A stretch of 64,000 nt of DNA, from positions 17,025,573 to 17,089,572 of the forward strand of contig JACGWO010000011.1 of the NCBI GenBank assembly GCA_034509735.1, read 5' to 3'. A program made the position numbers and the translations under genes. Under the pieces are notes generated by a model. The model saw nothing but the letters and a program-made list of their open reading frames with translations, did no database searches and was not told the origin of the DNA. The stretch is from Sesamum alatum (taxonomy: Eukaryota > Streptophyta > Magnoliopsida > Lamiales > Pedaliaceae). Of the stretch, positions 1 to 12,435 are shown one piece after another. Positions within the stretch are counted from its first letter, which is position 1; each line of letters begins with the position of its first letter.

Positions 1-1400
1 TATTTTCTATGTTCATGTGCTGGAGCAACAACGAACAAAACTAGATGACCGAAGTAAGAAGATGGACTTTCTTGGCTATAATGAGAACTCCAAGGGGTAT
101 AAAATGTTATGATCCCATTGCTAAAAAAGATTATGATTAGTAGAGACGTGGAATTGGAAGAAGAGGTCTTATGGAATTGGAACATCCAAAGAGGATAAAA
201 GTATTGTATTCTTCCATATCTAGAAGAAGAAGAGAATGAGCAAGAAGTTGAACGTGAGAATTCAACCCCTTAACGCCAAGTTCAAGGGAACAACCTCAAA
301 GGTATCGTAGCATAAGTGATATTTATGATGCTACGGAAAGAATGAATGGTGATAATGTTTTTTGTTTATTTATGAATGATGAACCTTTGAGTTTTGAAGA
401 AGCTATAAAAGAGAAGAAATGGGTGCAAGCCATGGAGGAAGAAATCCATTCAATAGAGAAAAATGAAACTTGGGAGATAGCTACCCAACCAAGTGGTCAC
501 AAAGCCATTGGAGTTAAATGGGTGTACAAAATAAAGAAAAATGCAAAAGGAGAAGTGGAAAGATATAAAGCGAGGCTTGTTGCAAAGGGGTATAAACAAA
601 AGCATGGTGTGGACTATGAAGAAGTTTTTACTCCCGTTGCTTGCTTGGAGACAATACGGTTGTTGGTTGCTCTTGCGGGGCAAAACCGATGGCCAATTCA
701 TCAAATGGATGTGAAATCCGCATTTTAGAATGGTACTCTTGAAGAATAAGTGTATGTTGAACAACCGGATGATTTCATGATTAAAGGCCATGAAGATAAA
801 GTGTTGAAATTGAAGAAAGCATTATATAGGCTCAAGCAAGCACCAACGGCATGGTTATGTCGTCTTGACAACTATCTTCAAAAGAATGGTTTCTCAAGAT
901 GACTTCATGAGTATGCTCTTTATGTGAAGAAGGAGAAGGGAGATATACTATGCATGTGCATTTATGTGGATGATTTCATTCTTACGGGAAATAATCCACA
1001 TATGTATGACAATTTCAAGAAGGCAATGACACAAGAATTTGAGATGAGTAACATGGGACTCATGTCATATTATTTGGGATCAGAAGTAAAGCAACAAAGC
1101 AATGGAAGCTTCATCTCTCAAGAGGCGTAAGCAAAGGAGATTATAAAAAAGTTCAAGATGATAGAATAATCCGGTGAATACTCCAATGGAGTGTGGAGTA
1201 AAATTTTTTCAAACATGATGGAGTAAGAAAAGTCAAATCAACTACATTTTCCACAAAATGGAGCAACTAAAATCATGATGAAAAATAAATCAACTATTGC
1301 TCTTTCTAAGAATCTGGTGTTTCATGATCGAAGCAAACATATAGATGCAAGGTTTTATTTTATTCGAGAAAGAACCTCAACAAAGATAGATTCTAGCAGC
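1..1400 (+). pseudogene. Ty1/Copia pol remnant (RT and RNase H tail)
   Basis: This is a decayed Copia polyprotein. Near base 140 there is the SRDV motif that lies between integrase and reverse transcriptase. At 342-728 the reading frame holds the start of the Copia RT domain (RVT_2): W-x2-AM-x-[24 protein letters not shown] and the QMDVKSAF core. A stop follows at 726, but the frame goes on with the ALYRLKQAP motif near 820 and a YVDD catalytic motif at 966-977. The frame then breaks again near 1130. Around 1280-1372 a short stretch resembles the RNase H end (KSTIALSKN, FHDRSKHID, FIRE), so most of RNase H is deleted. The gag and integrase side lies outside the window. It is a non-functional relic. 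Confidence 0.85.
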
Positions 1401-1439
1401 TCAGAGAGATGATCGGAGTTGTAAAGAAGTCAAGTTTTC

Positions 1440-2200
1440 GGCGGCGACCGCGGGGGGGGGGGGGGGTTTGAGAATTGCACAAAGAATTAAACTTGTCTTC
1501 TAGTTTTCAGCAATCACAATTTTTGAACATACTTTTGGACGCATTTTGAGAAGGAAAAAGGTTGCCATTTCAAATGAATCTTATATGGAATTAAATCTCT
1601 GTGAGCCTAATTTCAAATGGTCCAAGTTTCAAGTCCATTGATAATGTGCAAAAAGTTATGACTATTTTACCAAGGCTTGCCAGAAACAGAAAAATGATGC
1701 TTATAATTATGTTTTGCATTTATTCTTTGTACGAATTTTTATGCTTATTAATACGATGTTTATGCCTATAAAAGGCCTTGTAATATGATGTTATTCAAGT
1801 TAATAGAGAGGCACAATTTATAGTATAAAATTTTTAAGATATACTTCTCTTCTCTTCCTTCAATAGTGTTGAACCCACCATAGCTTCCAACAGAGTGTTG
1901 GAATGTCAGCTATTCAGCAATAAGCTTTAAGGGGGAGTGTTGGAATGTTAGCTATTCAGCATCAACAACATCATAAGCTTGACACAGCAGTAGGATACTG
2001 ATGATACACACTCCAAAGAGATGATGCATTATCTTGATATTGGATAGACTAACTAACAAAGAGACGCGCTTGTAGATAAAATCGTATTTGTGTAGAATTT
2101 TGTATAAGATTGTGTTGGATCTTCTTTGTTTTTTGTTGATTGTTTTATGCTGGATACTATTGTCCAGGATGACTCCCGTGTGGCTTGTTGGTTAGGCTAT
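1440..2200 (+). repeat. Copia LTR pieces and polypurine tract
   Basis: An LTR-like segment with a TATAAAA-type box near 1770 ends in TTCCAACA at 1885-1892. Just after it comes a TGTTGGAATGT sequence (1896), then a polypurine tract AAGGGGGAG (1929-1937), and a second TGTTGGAATGT start at 1938. TTCCAACA and TGTTGGAA are inverse complements, as expected for the two ends of one LTR family. The arrangement suggests tandem or rearranged LTR pieces. The LTR beginning at 1938 runs into the CACTA remnant near 2200, and its end cannot be seen. A run of 15 G lies at 1452-1466. Confidence 0.5.
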
Positions 2201-3962
2201 TAGTAGGCAAATGGGAGAAAGTTTGTATTTAACGGGATGCTCCAGCAATCTTCAAGCTCCCAGAAGATGATTTTCTTCGTCCACTTATGGTCGACACTGT
2301 AGCCTTCCGGTTCACTCAACGGTTGTTCGACTGCCACACTAAACGCATCAACACGGGTTCGGATCTGTTCTCCAGTCAGCCTCGGACGAGCAACCTTCCT
2401 CTCGATTCGATTTTTGGTGAAGGCTTTCTTGTTCCTGCGATAAGGATGATTCGGTGGTAGGAACTGCCTGTGGCAGTCAAAATGGCATGCCTTCCGACCG
2501 TGCTGTAAATAGAATGTCCGTATGTCCTCCATACAAACTGGACACCCCATAACACCGGCGGTACTCCATCTGAACGCCATCCCATAAGCAGGAAGATCAT
2601 TCACTGTCTACATCAATGCGGCATGCATCATGAATGCCTGGTTTGTCATGATATCGTACGTACGTACGTACACCCACATTCCATAAATTCTGCAACTCCT
2701 CGATCAACGGCTCCAAGTAGACATTGATAAGACATTTCGGATTCGATGGGCAGGGATCACCATCGTTAGGAACATATACTCAGACTTTATGCTCATTCTC
2801 GATGGGATATTGTACGGTGTAAGTATCACGGGCCAACATGAGTAAGTTTTATCATACTGGTCGTGCAATGCAAACCCATCCGTGCACAAACCAAGTCTAA
2901 CACTACGAGGCTCAGCTGTAAAATCAAGATATATCCGGTCAAAATGCTTCTAAGCCTTTCAATCCGACGGATGACACATGGATTCTTCCTCCGTCTGATG
3001 GCTCCCATGCCAAGTCATATGCTCTGTTGTGGCCTCCGACGCATACAACCTCTATAGCCGAGGGGTAAGCGGTAGATACCTAAGAATGGCATACGGGGAC
3101 TTCTTGCGTTTAGGATTTCTGTCCCTGGTGGGCTTGTACCTAGTGTCTCCACAGAACTTGTAATATTCCAAATCAATATCGTCCTTCCAGTACAACATGC
3201 AACCATTTTTTGCAAGCATCAATCTTCTGAACTGGTAAACCCAATTCTCTTATCAATTTCTTCGTATTGTAATAATCGGCGGGAAAAGTGTGATCGCGGG
3301 CATTACAGTACCAGCCCATTGGCATCCGATCATATGTATGCTAAAAAAAACCCCCTTCGGCCTTGATATTCACCAAAGAGGCAACTGACGCCAACTGAGA
3401 GGTGGTGCAACTGTTCTACAATGATTGGTCCGCAACATGAACTACATCAAAAAAACATAATCATAGGGCCCCGAATCGTAATATGGATTAGGACCCACAT
3501 CAAATGGACAATACCGAGTACCATCATCAGCTGTTCTCTCTTGGTTGTACGAAGACCAAAAAGGCTGTCCGGCGGCATCGAATACCATCCTCTGCGCCCA
3601 ATCCATCTGAGCCACATCACCCCAATGCGAATTACCCTCCTCCTGAATGGGTGGCGTTTGTAGTTGCTGCACAGGGGGCGCTGTCAATGCTTCAAAGTAA
3701 TCCTGCACCCTCTCCTCATCATGTGAAGTCCAATTATAATACTCTGGCATAAACCCATTTATACACAAATTAAATTTACCTCGTCTCATATTTTGAACCG
3801 TTCGTTTTTGCACTTCTGGCGGGGACACTTAATCTTGTCCCCGTCCATATATGCACGCTGAGACTGGGCCAATTCTAAAAATATTGTAACACCGTCCTCA
3901 AACTCCGGCGTCACACCCAGGACGTCTCGATGATACATCCATTTCCTCAACTGTCTTAACAT
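2200..3962 (-). pseudogene. CACTA transposase (TNP2/TnpD) pseudogene
   Basis: Reading on the minus strand from 3962, the protein begins with a transposase-associated domain: KWMYHRDVLGVTPEFEDGV, then a Cys pattern CPRQKCKN and an early stop. Residues continue with FMPEYYNWTSHDEERVQDYF (3442-3828) and then, in shifting frames, the Transposase_21 core. That core includes a DACKKW segment near 3200, CTDGFALHDQY and YSCWPVILTPYNIP (2704-2889), and NDLPAYGMAFRWSTAG, CPVCMED and FDCHRQFLPPNHPYRRN (2200-2604). Several stops and frameshifts separate the pieces and the C-terminal half is missing, so it cannot encode a working transposase. CACTA TNP2 normally cuts the CACTA ends for transposition. Confidence 0.85.
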
Positions 3963-4640
3963 GATTGGTCCTACGTATAATATAATTCACAACTGTACGT
4001 AATTAAATGACAAGAATATATTATATATATAACTAACAATTACAAAATTTTGCATACTTACCTGAGCAAACACCTATCAATATCAATGCAAAATTCGGCG
4101 CAAGTAATTGATATGTCCGATTTTCCGTATAAAGAATCAACAGGGGGAGTTACAACAAAATGAGTTGGAGAATAATTATAAGAACAATAAAAAAAGAAGG
4201 GGGACATATATATAGAAAATATTGGAACGGGCATTGGAATATTATTTGGAACACAAAACTAGCCGTTGAAATATAGTCGTTGTTCCAGCTTTAGGAACGG
4301 TCTCAGGCACGGGCGTAGAAACGGTAATCTTACCGTTGTAATATAGCCGTTAGGGCATATTAGGAACGTTATGTGGGACACAAAATACGACCGTTCCTAC
4401 TTTGAGCACAATTGGGAACGGTAATTGTAATAATATTGTGTTTCCTATATACCCACAATTTAAAACGGTAATTGCATTACATTTTTCCTCATGGCGTAAG
4501 AGGGCCTCATATAGCACTACATATTGGAACGGTAAAGCAACTGTTCCAAATAGAACTAGTGTTTGGAACACATACAAGAACGGTCAGCGTTCTAGGTGGA
4601 GAAACCGTTCCAACTTTCACACATGTGTTCCAATGTGCTC
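2200..4640 (-). mobile_element. CACTA (En/Spm) transposon remnant 1
   Basis: A minus-strand CACTA-type DNA transposon, truncated at its 3' side (left, near 2200), where it abuts Copia LTR sequence. It holds the first part of a TNP2/TnpD transposase gene. Upstream of the gene, at about 4210-4640, many short GGAACGG/CCGTTCC motifs occur in both orientations. These resemble the subterminal repeats to which En/Spm-type TnpA proteins bind. No terminal CACTA is found at the right edge of the motif cluster. A TTTTTTGTAGTG at 5090-5101 could be the displaced right terminus, but the 450 bases between lack the motifs. Confidence 0.75.
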
Positions 4641-4775
4641 TTGCCTTTTTTGATAAAGAAAAAAATTAGATTTATCTTAACATTGCATGTACCTTTAACT
4701 CGTTTATTTTTGTTTTGGCTTGTCGCCTACAAAAGAAAGGAGTTAAAGGTACCTGCAATATTTTATTTTAGTAAA
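4629..4775. repeat. Hairpin-bearing repeat, copy 1
   Basis: A roughly 150-bp repeat that recurs in the same orientation at 17427-17575. Its core, 4683-4758, is an imperfect inverted repeat. GTACCTTTAACTC pairs perfectly with GAGTTAAAGGTAC, and TTGCATG and TGCAA extend the stem around a loop containing TTGGCTTGTCGCCTAC. It may be a small foldback element. No protein is implied. Confidence 0.6.
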
Positions 4776-7306
4776 GATTATTAATTACATGTGAGTCTGC
4801 GTGTTAGATATGTACTAGAAGAATATATTTTTGGTAATGGTTATTATGGTTAAAAATGAAAAAGTGTGATATACGCAAGAGCTATAAATCGTTGCTTCTG
4901 CAAGTAAGGTCAAAACATAGAACTAAAAAATAAGCAAATATATTTGCTATAATTAAAATCATGCCAAATGTTTATTAACCGTGATCAAAATTTATTTTTT
5001 TATTATCGACTCTGTTTGACTGTAGTAAATAGTATTGATTTGCTATGGTTTATAAGTCGTGGTCGTTACAATGTAGATAATAAATTATGTTTTTTGTAGT
5101 GATGTTTTACTATTTATCTTTTTATTAAGAAATAATTGTTGTGTGGATATTTCGCTACAAAAAATTTGCTAATAGCTACAAAAATCATAAAGGAGAATAA
5201 ATTTATTGTAATCAACAACAAATAGCAAGGGATATGAAATTTGAGTTAACATGACACCAAAATTTGTATTAGCAATGAAATATTTTATTGCTAAAATTAG
5301 CAACAAATTATTAAGTTGTTAGACTTTATGGCTAGCCTCTATACACTGAGGATCTTTAAGAAATCCATCCTGCTAAAATTTTTGTTGCAATATTTGTAGC
5401 TGAAAGATTTTTAAATATAAATAAGAAAACAATTAAATTGAGCAACAAAATAGTTTCTTAAAAAATAAAAAATAAAATTTGATATAGTGATGGGTGCCTA
5501 AATTGCTATAATTTTATTACACTTGTAGCTATTTTATGCTATTAAATTGCTCCTAAATCATGTAGTATATAATTTGTGTTTTCAGCTAAAAAGGGATTTT
5601 TGGAGTAAGATATAAAGAAATGAAACCAAATAAGTGGAGAAGGCTGATAAAAATTTCTGGAGAAGAAAAGAAACAAGCTTGCATTCTTCAGTAGACGTGC
5701 CCATGTCTAGTGCAACGGACAAATCAACAGAATGAGGAAAGATGGACGAATTTTCCAAAGAAAAGCTGGTTGATACATGGATTTATAGTGACTTTTGGGA
5801 TTTTGAATCTTCCTTTCTTGACAAGTCTCAATAAGATTAAGAGTTTTAATTAAATAGGACTTATAGTTTTATTTGGAATCTACTTTTTTTAGTATCTGGG
5901 TTTATTAGGAAATTAATTAGTATAAAATAGAGATGAAATTCCTAGTTCAAGGGATCTCATCTCTTATCTTTGAATCTATGCATTTTTATAAAATTCTTAT
6001 CTTTTTTTTTTCTTTTGTGTTCTCTTTTCAGCATGTTAGGCTAATTGCTTTATTTTCAGTTAAAGACATGGTGAATGCGTGATTCACATATGTTGTGAGG
6101 TCTCAATTTGTGCTTTCTACTTCCATTCATTTGGATATTCGTGATGTTCTCTGGGCTCTTATTACAAATAATCTGATTTCTGAATGATTGGTACCGTTAT
6201 TCATTATAATTAAGAATATTTGCTTAGCCAATTAGACCTTCAATCTGTAATTTTTTATTTACTCTAATGGTTGGTGGCAACACAACACAGTTCATTATGT
6301 CATAATAGTCAATTATGTTGTAGGGAATGCACAATCTAACTTTAATGAGTCATCATAGGAATTTGTTGGTCAGTATTGAGCCTTTCTAGTTCTTCATACT
6401 GTTGGTAAATTAAATATTGAGGACGTTGCCAGGGTTATTTACTAATTAGAGAATTAGTCAATGGACACTCCTGAACTAACAAAAAGGTAAGGAAATGTAT
6501 GATTATTAGTTCGTACCAATGACCATAACCAATTTATTCTACTATGAATGATTATTATTGTTGCATCTATGGTTAATGGTGGAATCAAGCATAATCTTGT
6601 CTTTAACTGGAAAGATTTTTCTCATATTTATTCCTCTCTTTAATTTTATTTTCTAGATTTAGATTTCAACAAAATCCCCCTTCCCCCCCCCCCCCTTCCT
6701 TTTTCACTTGAGGAAATTGATTTGAAATCAATCCCAATGAATTCAACCCTACTCACTACTTTTACAAATTTTAGAGTAAGAAATTATTTTTGTTGGATTC
6801 GACACTCATCATATAGTTTAATTAGCAACCACTACAGTGTTATAAAAGTAACAAAATAACTTGATAATTATTACTAAAATTACATGAAGAGACATACTAT
6901 TGATTATAAACTATATATGTATAAATTTGTTAAAAGTTAGTTTCTATATTTTTTATAAATATTTCATTATAAATAAGTTGATAATTAATTATATCTCGTT
7001 AATAATTAATTAGTTAATTAATTTTAAAATGCTATTTTTAGTTTATCCTATTTTGGTTATTACACAATAAAATCTCTACAAAGTGATCGGATGATAAAAA
7101 TAACAGTGAAAAAGATATCTAAGTTTCTAATTCAAATTTTGAAGGTTGATTTCTTGATACTCTTTAAGCACTTTATTTGACTACTTAAATTACAGAACTG
7201 CCTAAATCGGAAGAAGACTATGAGTAAGAATAGCATTTTAACCTATGGTTAAACCTCGCCCTCACTCTGCACGATTCTACGCCTATATCCCACATCTCTA
7301 GCCGTT
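4776..7306. other. AT-rich stretch without a recognised gene
   Basis: No credible coding region was seen. TTTTTTGTAGTG at 5090-5101 matches the inverse of the CACTACAAAAAA terminus found at the other CACTA elements. The rest is AT-rich DNA with a run of 13 C (6683-6695) and short direct and inverted repeats such as GCTAAAATTAGC near 5290. Multiple stops occur in all frames. Confidence 0.6.
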
Positions 7307-8272
7307 TGTAAGACCCTTTCTATGTTGGCCGGTACGGTGAGGCAGATGGGTGCACGGGACTCGGTCGGGCGTGCCGAACGGGCTCGGCACAGTAGGAAAG
7401 TTAGAGTCGGCATATGTGGGACAGATTATTGGCTTGTGTTGGTGCCATGACACCGGGCTGTAGAGCAGCACATGGTACATTGTGGGCTAATTGAGGAACG
7501 GTTGGGCGACGGATATCGGCAGTGTGCAAGATACGGTCGGCAGACAGTGTGTGCGCATGGGCGAGCAGGCGCCCATGTGCGTGGTTGATTGGCAGCCAAG
7601 TGCGCATGGGTGAGTGCACTTGTGCGATAAGTCTCGGCAGATTGGTAGATGTATGCGCGGATCGGACACGATAGGCGAGTGTCCTCAGTTAGCAGGTAGA
7701 CTGTGCGCGCGGATAGCCTAACAACGTGCGCACCTGGTCGGCAGGATGTGGCAACTGTCGGCAGCAACTAAGGCTTGGTGATTGGTTGCACCCTGGGCAG
7801 GCAAGCAACATGTGCAAGGCATGTGCCAGATGGTTATGGGCGAAAATCGCTTGATCACATGGCAGATTATGGCTGCAGACATGTCCTAGAGTGGGCGGTT
7901 ACTTGACAGTTTTCTAGGGCAATTTCCTAGCAGTTGGGGATGTAAACTGCAACATTGTTGTATTATGTGCTTGTGGCTTGTACGATTTTGGTAGGTAGAG
8001 TATGGATGTGATCAATATTGTGCAAGCTTGAGGGATCCTTGTATTTTGATTGTATGGAAATAAAATATAAAGTTGGCTTCGGCCGTAAATACTGTGTGGC
8101 ATAAATGTTTGTTAATACTGCACGTCTTGCATACTTAGTTGTGATTTTCGTTCATACTGACCCAAGCATACACGAGAGAGGCGTGTTGTGAGGTAAAGGC
8201 TGACTAGCTTGTGCAAAGCTAGGCCATGTAGGTGTTCGACAGAATCCATTGCATTAAGGAACCTCTGTGACA
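7307..8272 (+). repeat. Gypsy 5' LTR
   Basis: Begins TGTAAGACCC and ends CTCTGTGACA, giving TGT/ACA ends, about 966 bp. Its end is fixed by the primer binding site two bases downstream. An AAATAAAATATAAAG TATA-like box lies near 8056-8070. Several long minus-strand ORFs cross this LTR. They are by-products of its GC-rich composition and are not annotated. The start is inferred from the TGTAAGACCC form common in plant LTRs. Confidence 0.6.
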
Positions 8273-8274
8273 GT

Positions 8275-8290
8275 TGATATCAGAGCCAGG
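8275..8290 (+). promoter_or_regulatory. Primer binding site (initiator tRNA-Met type)
   Basis: TGATATCAGAGCCAGG lies two bases after the LTR end. It differs by one base from the standard plant TGGTATCAGAGCC site that pairs with the 3' end of initiator tRNA-Met to prime reverse transcription. Confidence 0.75.
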
Positions 8291-8346
8291 TTTGGCTCGG
8301 TATTGATTCAGAGTTTCGGCTTACTCTGAATTTTGGTTTTGTGGCT

Positions 8347-9951
8347 ATGGTAGAACAGACGAGGATGGGTAGTCAGGTTGAAGCTTTGGAGACAAAACTA
8401 CAACGGATTGAGGAATCACTCGGACGGCTGCAAGAACCCTCTACAGTCGGCATTTTTCGGCAGATTTCTAACCTGCAAAAGACATTGGCAGCTCTGACGA
8501 AGACAGTCAAAGGGTTACCACAGTTTGTGGAAGAAAGGCTAGTGTCTATGTCGGAGGACGTTGGTTCCCTGAATGATGCTACAGACATGAAATTTGAGTC
8601 CTGAACACGGACATGAAGGTGGTAAAGTTGGTCGTTGCGGGCATTAGCACGGACGTGAGCGCCAAGGTGCCGAGGGTTCGAGTCCTGGATCTAAAACCAT
8701 TTAGCGGCAAAAGGAGCGCCAAGGAACTACGAACTTCTTATGGGACATGGAGACGTTTTTTCAGGCTACAAAGGTGCCGGATGCTGAAAATGTTTCCATC
8801 ACAAGCATGTATCTCACCGGGGATAACAAATTATGGTGGCGTTCTCGACTATCAGATGATGCCTATGCCAAGCAAGAGGGGATAAAGACTTGGGAGGCGT
8901 TGAAGAAGGAATTGAAGGAACAATTTCTTCCTTGTAACACAAGTTGAATTGCAAGGGAGTCCCTGCAGAGTTTAAGGCAAACGGGGACAATTCGGGAGTT
9001 TGTCAAGGAGTTCAGCTCCTTAATGTTGGATGTGAAGGACATTCCTGAAGAAGACAAGTTTTTTAACTTCATTGCGGGTTTGCAACCTTGGGCACAAGCG
9101 GAATTAAGGCGATAAGGGGTCAAGGATTTGCAAACAACCATTGTTGCAGCTGATCGGTTGATGGATTACAAAGTTGTCACCGACCTGAAACTTGGCAGTG
9201 ATGAAAACGGGAAAAACAAGGGTTAGCTCAGTAAGAAGTTTCGGAAGATGGAGAAGTCCAAGGAAGTTGTGATTGAAACTACTGAGCCTCGGGAGGTGCA
9301 AGACAGACCCAAGGCTGGCTGCTATCTTTGCGGGAACGGAACATCGGATGCGGGATTGCCCCCAAAATGCGGCAAGTTACTATGGTGGCTGACAGACAGA
9401 CGATGAAGAGGAGACTGAAGAGGGCCAAGTTGGTGCAATGCATATGTTAACAATATTGCAGGGACAGTCTCAGGCATGTGGAAAGACATGCAGTCCATGT
9501 CTGATGACGGTGATAGGCCTGACCAGGGTAAGGAAGTGAAGGCATTGGTGGACTCGAGGGCCACACACAACTTTGTTTCTGACCGGATTGTCTAAAAGCT
9601 GGGGCTGGACATCAAACCTTAGGACAGTCGGGTGAAGGTTATGAATATGGAAGCCATGCCAGTAACTGGGCTCATCAAAACAGAACTGAAATGGGGAATG
9701 TGGCAAGGACACTGTGATTTGATGGCTTTGACGCTGGATGACTTTGATTTAATTATTGGTAATGATTTTCTTATTTTTGCTAAAGTGTGGATACTTCCAT
9801 GGTTGGGTGGTATATTCATTACAGGGGGGTAGCCAGCCCACGTTTGTGAAAGGGGAGTGTTACAAAGGGAACACTATGGCCGACAAGAAACCAAAGACAG
9901 TGAAGGTAGTGCCATCAAAGAGCGGTTTATCGAAGGAAGGTACACATTATC
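8347..9951 (+). pseudogene. Gypsy gag-protease pseudogene
   Basis: The first ATG in frame after the PBS is at 8347. An N-terminal coiled-coil-like part (8347-8604) ends in a stop. The retrotransposon gag domain then continues across frameshifts: LKPFSGKR near 8690, NKLWWRSRLSDD near 8825, TWEALKKELKEQF near 8890, and FVKEFSSLMLDVKDIPEEDK near 9000. A CCHC zinc knuckle is split by a frameshift near 9340 (CYLCGNG in one frame, HRMRDCP in the next). The aspartic protease segment near 9540 reads ALVDSRATHNFV where the family has ALVDSGATHNFV, so the catalytic DSG triad is altered. LIIGNDFL near 9755 is the second protease landmark. It is non-functional. Confidence 0.85.
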
Positions 9952-10366
9952 TGAAAGATAGTGTAGATCGTCCGGGGAGGATCGCGAATGCGGAAGCGCG
10001 ATATAAATAAAAACATGAAAAATAAAACATGCTTATACTGAAATGTAAATACACGTTCAAGGGGTGTTCCGTTGAACCTCTCGGGTGTTTGGTGTATCTT
10101 ATGATCAAAGTAAACATGCAATATCATGGTGGCCATAGGGTGGAAATGAAAAATGAAATTAAGACCTATCCGGTTGTAGTTTTGTCTTCGTACTGCTACA
10201 CGCATTGTTCCACATTTTGCCACCAAGATCTCCGTGGTAGCAAGAAATCAAGAGTGTATAGGGAGGACGAATCGACAAGCGTTATTAATCAACGTGATCA
10301 ATCCATCTAGTGTCCACTTGTATCAAACAAGGAATTAGGATTTTCTTGGAAAAAAGGGAGAAAGGG

Positions 10367-10409
<43 letters not shown>

Positions 10410-10422
10410 TCGGTGGTGTGTG
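9952..10422 (-). repeat. Long LTR 'B', part 1 (interrupted)
   Basis: The 3' portion (minus sense) of a long LTR. It shares with LTR A a GCGAATGCGGAAGCGCG block (here at about 9983; in A near 10464), an ACACGTTCAAGGGGTGT block, and a downstream AG/GT-rich tract. It resumes at 12436 after LTR A, which is inserted in its GT tract. It ends at 9952, inside the Gypsy element, so B itself inserted into that element. It contains an AG microsatellite at about 10370-10406. Confidence 0.65.
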
Positions 10423-12435
10423 TGAAAGCCTTGGGTAGGCGTGTGGATCGTCCCGGGAATAGCGCGAATGCGGAAGCGCGGTATAATTTAAATTACAAAA
10501 ATTTAAACATGCATAATACGTATTAAAATAAAACACGTTCAAGGGGTGTGCCCTTGAAATTTCCGGGTGTTCGGTGCTTCTCATGAATTAAAAGAACATA
10601 CATAGCAATCATGGAGGCCATAGGATTCATAAATAAAGAAGACAAAAACATAAATCGGAAACTTACCAATTCGTCGTTTTCCTCTTCTAACCGGTACTCG
10701 CGTTGTTTCCCGATTTGCTCCAAGATCTCGTATGGGAGACCCTCTAATTCGTGACACGCAATCCGCCCAAGTATTTTATTGGAGAGGACGGATCGATCAC
10801 ACGTTATTAATTTAACGAGATCAATCCTCCTATGTTCAATTGTTGAAAAACAAAAGAACAAGAAACAATTTCTTGGAAGAAATAGAGAGAGGCGGACGAG
10901 AGAGAGGGAGAGGGCACACGATTTTGTGTGTGTGTGTGTGAAGAATCATCATCTTTTCATAAGTGAAGGGCTAGGAATATATATAGAGGAGGAATCCTTT
11001 CCTCTTCAAACTTCAACTCTTTGGAAGACTAATTTGACTAGGATTTTGACCTGCTCTTCAAACTTCAACTCTTTGGAAGACTAATTTGACTAGGATTTTG
11101 ACCTGGTCAAAGTCCTAGTCAAAGTAGCTCTTTGACCTAGTCAAATAAATCCTAGCCATCCATCTCTCCATTTAATCTCAACCATCCATTTTAATTTAAT
11201 GGAATATTTAAATAGGATTTAAATATTCCAAGGGCAATAAATAAATATATTAAATATAAATATTTATTCTAAGCCCATTAAATTAATTTTTCTAATAAAT
11301 CCAATTTATTAGATAAATCCCTTTATCTAATAAAAGGAATTAATTCTCTCCAAGAAAATAAAGGACCCGATTAAATCCAATTTAATAATTCCATTTCTCC
11401 AAATATTTAATTCTAAATTAAATACTTTAATGTGTGCGGATTGTGTGTGACTCTTTAGGTTCACCTTCAGCTAGACTTGGTTGGATTCCTAGAATCCGCC
11501 CGTTACCATGGGTGGCCATCTAGCAACGGTCCATAGCGCTAGAGACTAGGTGAATATACGGGGATGAACATTTAGGCTCTACAGTACATCTATCCTTCCG
11601 TCTACGGTCTCACCACTTAGGGTCTAGGGCACGGAAAATGCAGGTATCCATTTTGGACCTAAGTGTTGGTCTGTCCTTTACTAAACGCCGCAAGGGAAAC
11701 CTTCCCTTCTGTTTAATTACTGTGGCCATAGATTTTAGGGACAAGACACAGAGCATTTGAGAGACTCAACTGTCAATACATTTTGACAAGATACAGATCC
11801 TTTCTTGGAAACTACTGTCACTCTGTACACCAGAGCTGCACTAGATATGACTTATGACTATTGAAGCACAACTTGGCAATCTCTCACCATATCTAAGATA
11901 CAGCCCTGATGTACAGGTAAACTCAGCAGTTTCTCAAGTCAAAGGACTTGGCCTGTACTGTTGGAACCGGGAACACACGTCATACCTAACCGACCCTACT
12001 CAAGGTCCCCCGTAAGACAGTTCCCGCGAGTCACCTCAGTCAGCTGCTACCTAGCAGGCCAACCCACTAACACTGCTTAGACGACCTTCGTCACCCGTCG
12101 ATGAAATACGACAGCAGATGCTTAGTGCAAGTCTCAAGGAGAATCTCGGTACCCACTTTCGAGATTCCTTGACTTGGAGATTTCCGGACTGATTCGGCGG
12201 AACTAATTTCATGGACCTACCTCCAAGCGTAGTCCCAATCTCCGAAATATGTTTTCAGTCCGTGGGCTTTGTTTGCGTAGTGAATAGATATATAAACAGA
12301 TAAAGTGAACACAAAGTAAATGCCAAATGAATTTCACTTCTTATTCATTAATGATTTATTAAAAACCTCGAAATTATTCAGACATAGGTTACAATTCGCC
12401 TACCAAGATTGACTACATGATCACCTATTCTAACA
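10423..12435 (-). repeat. Long solo LTR 'A' nested in LTR 'B'
   Basis: About 2.0 kb. Read on the minus strand it starts TGTTAGAATAGG at 12435 and ends CTTTCA at 10423. It is flanked on both sides by GTGTG (10418-10422 and 12436-12440), a 5-bp target duplication in a GT repeat. A minus-strand TATATATA box is near 10980. No primer binding site, polypurine tract or pol homology lies inside, so it is best read as a solo LTR or a short non-autonomous element. It contains a perfect 52-bp tandem duplication (11002-11105) and a block (11500-11556) conserved in B and C. Confidence 0.65.
11002..11105. repeat. Perfect 52-bp tandem duplication
   Basis: Two exact adjacent copies, 11002-11053 and 11054-11105, each beginning CTCTTCAAACTTCAACTC and ending TTTTGACCTG. 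They lie within LTR A. The lack of any difference implies a recent duplication or slippage event. Confidence 0.9.

Larger units (their letters stand above)
7307..9951 (+). mobile_element. Ty3/Gypsy element, 5' half only
   Basis: A plus-strand LTR retrotransposon with 5' LTR (7307-8272), primer binding site, gag and protease region. It ends abruptly at about 9951, where a different long LTR (TGAAAGATAG...) begins. No reverse transcriptase, RNase H, integrase or 3' LTR follows on the far side of that insertion, so the 3' half has been lost. The element is visibly more GC-rich than its surroundings. Confidence 0.75.

Noticed and set aside
7298..7767. Several overlapping minus-strand ORFs
   Set aside because: They are inside the GC-rich 5' LTR of the Gypsy element, and no protein family was recognised.
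10423..12435. Cassandra-type element with 5S RNA in the LTR
   Set aside because: No 5S rRNA-like box A/C promoter sequence was found in these LTRs.
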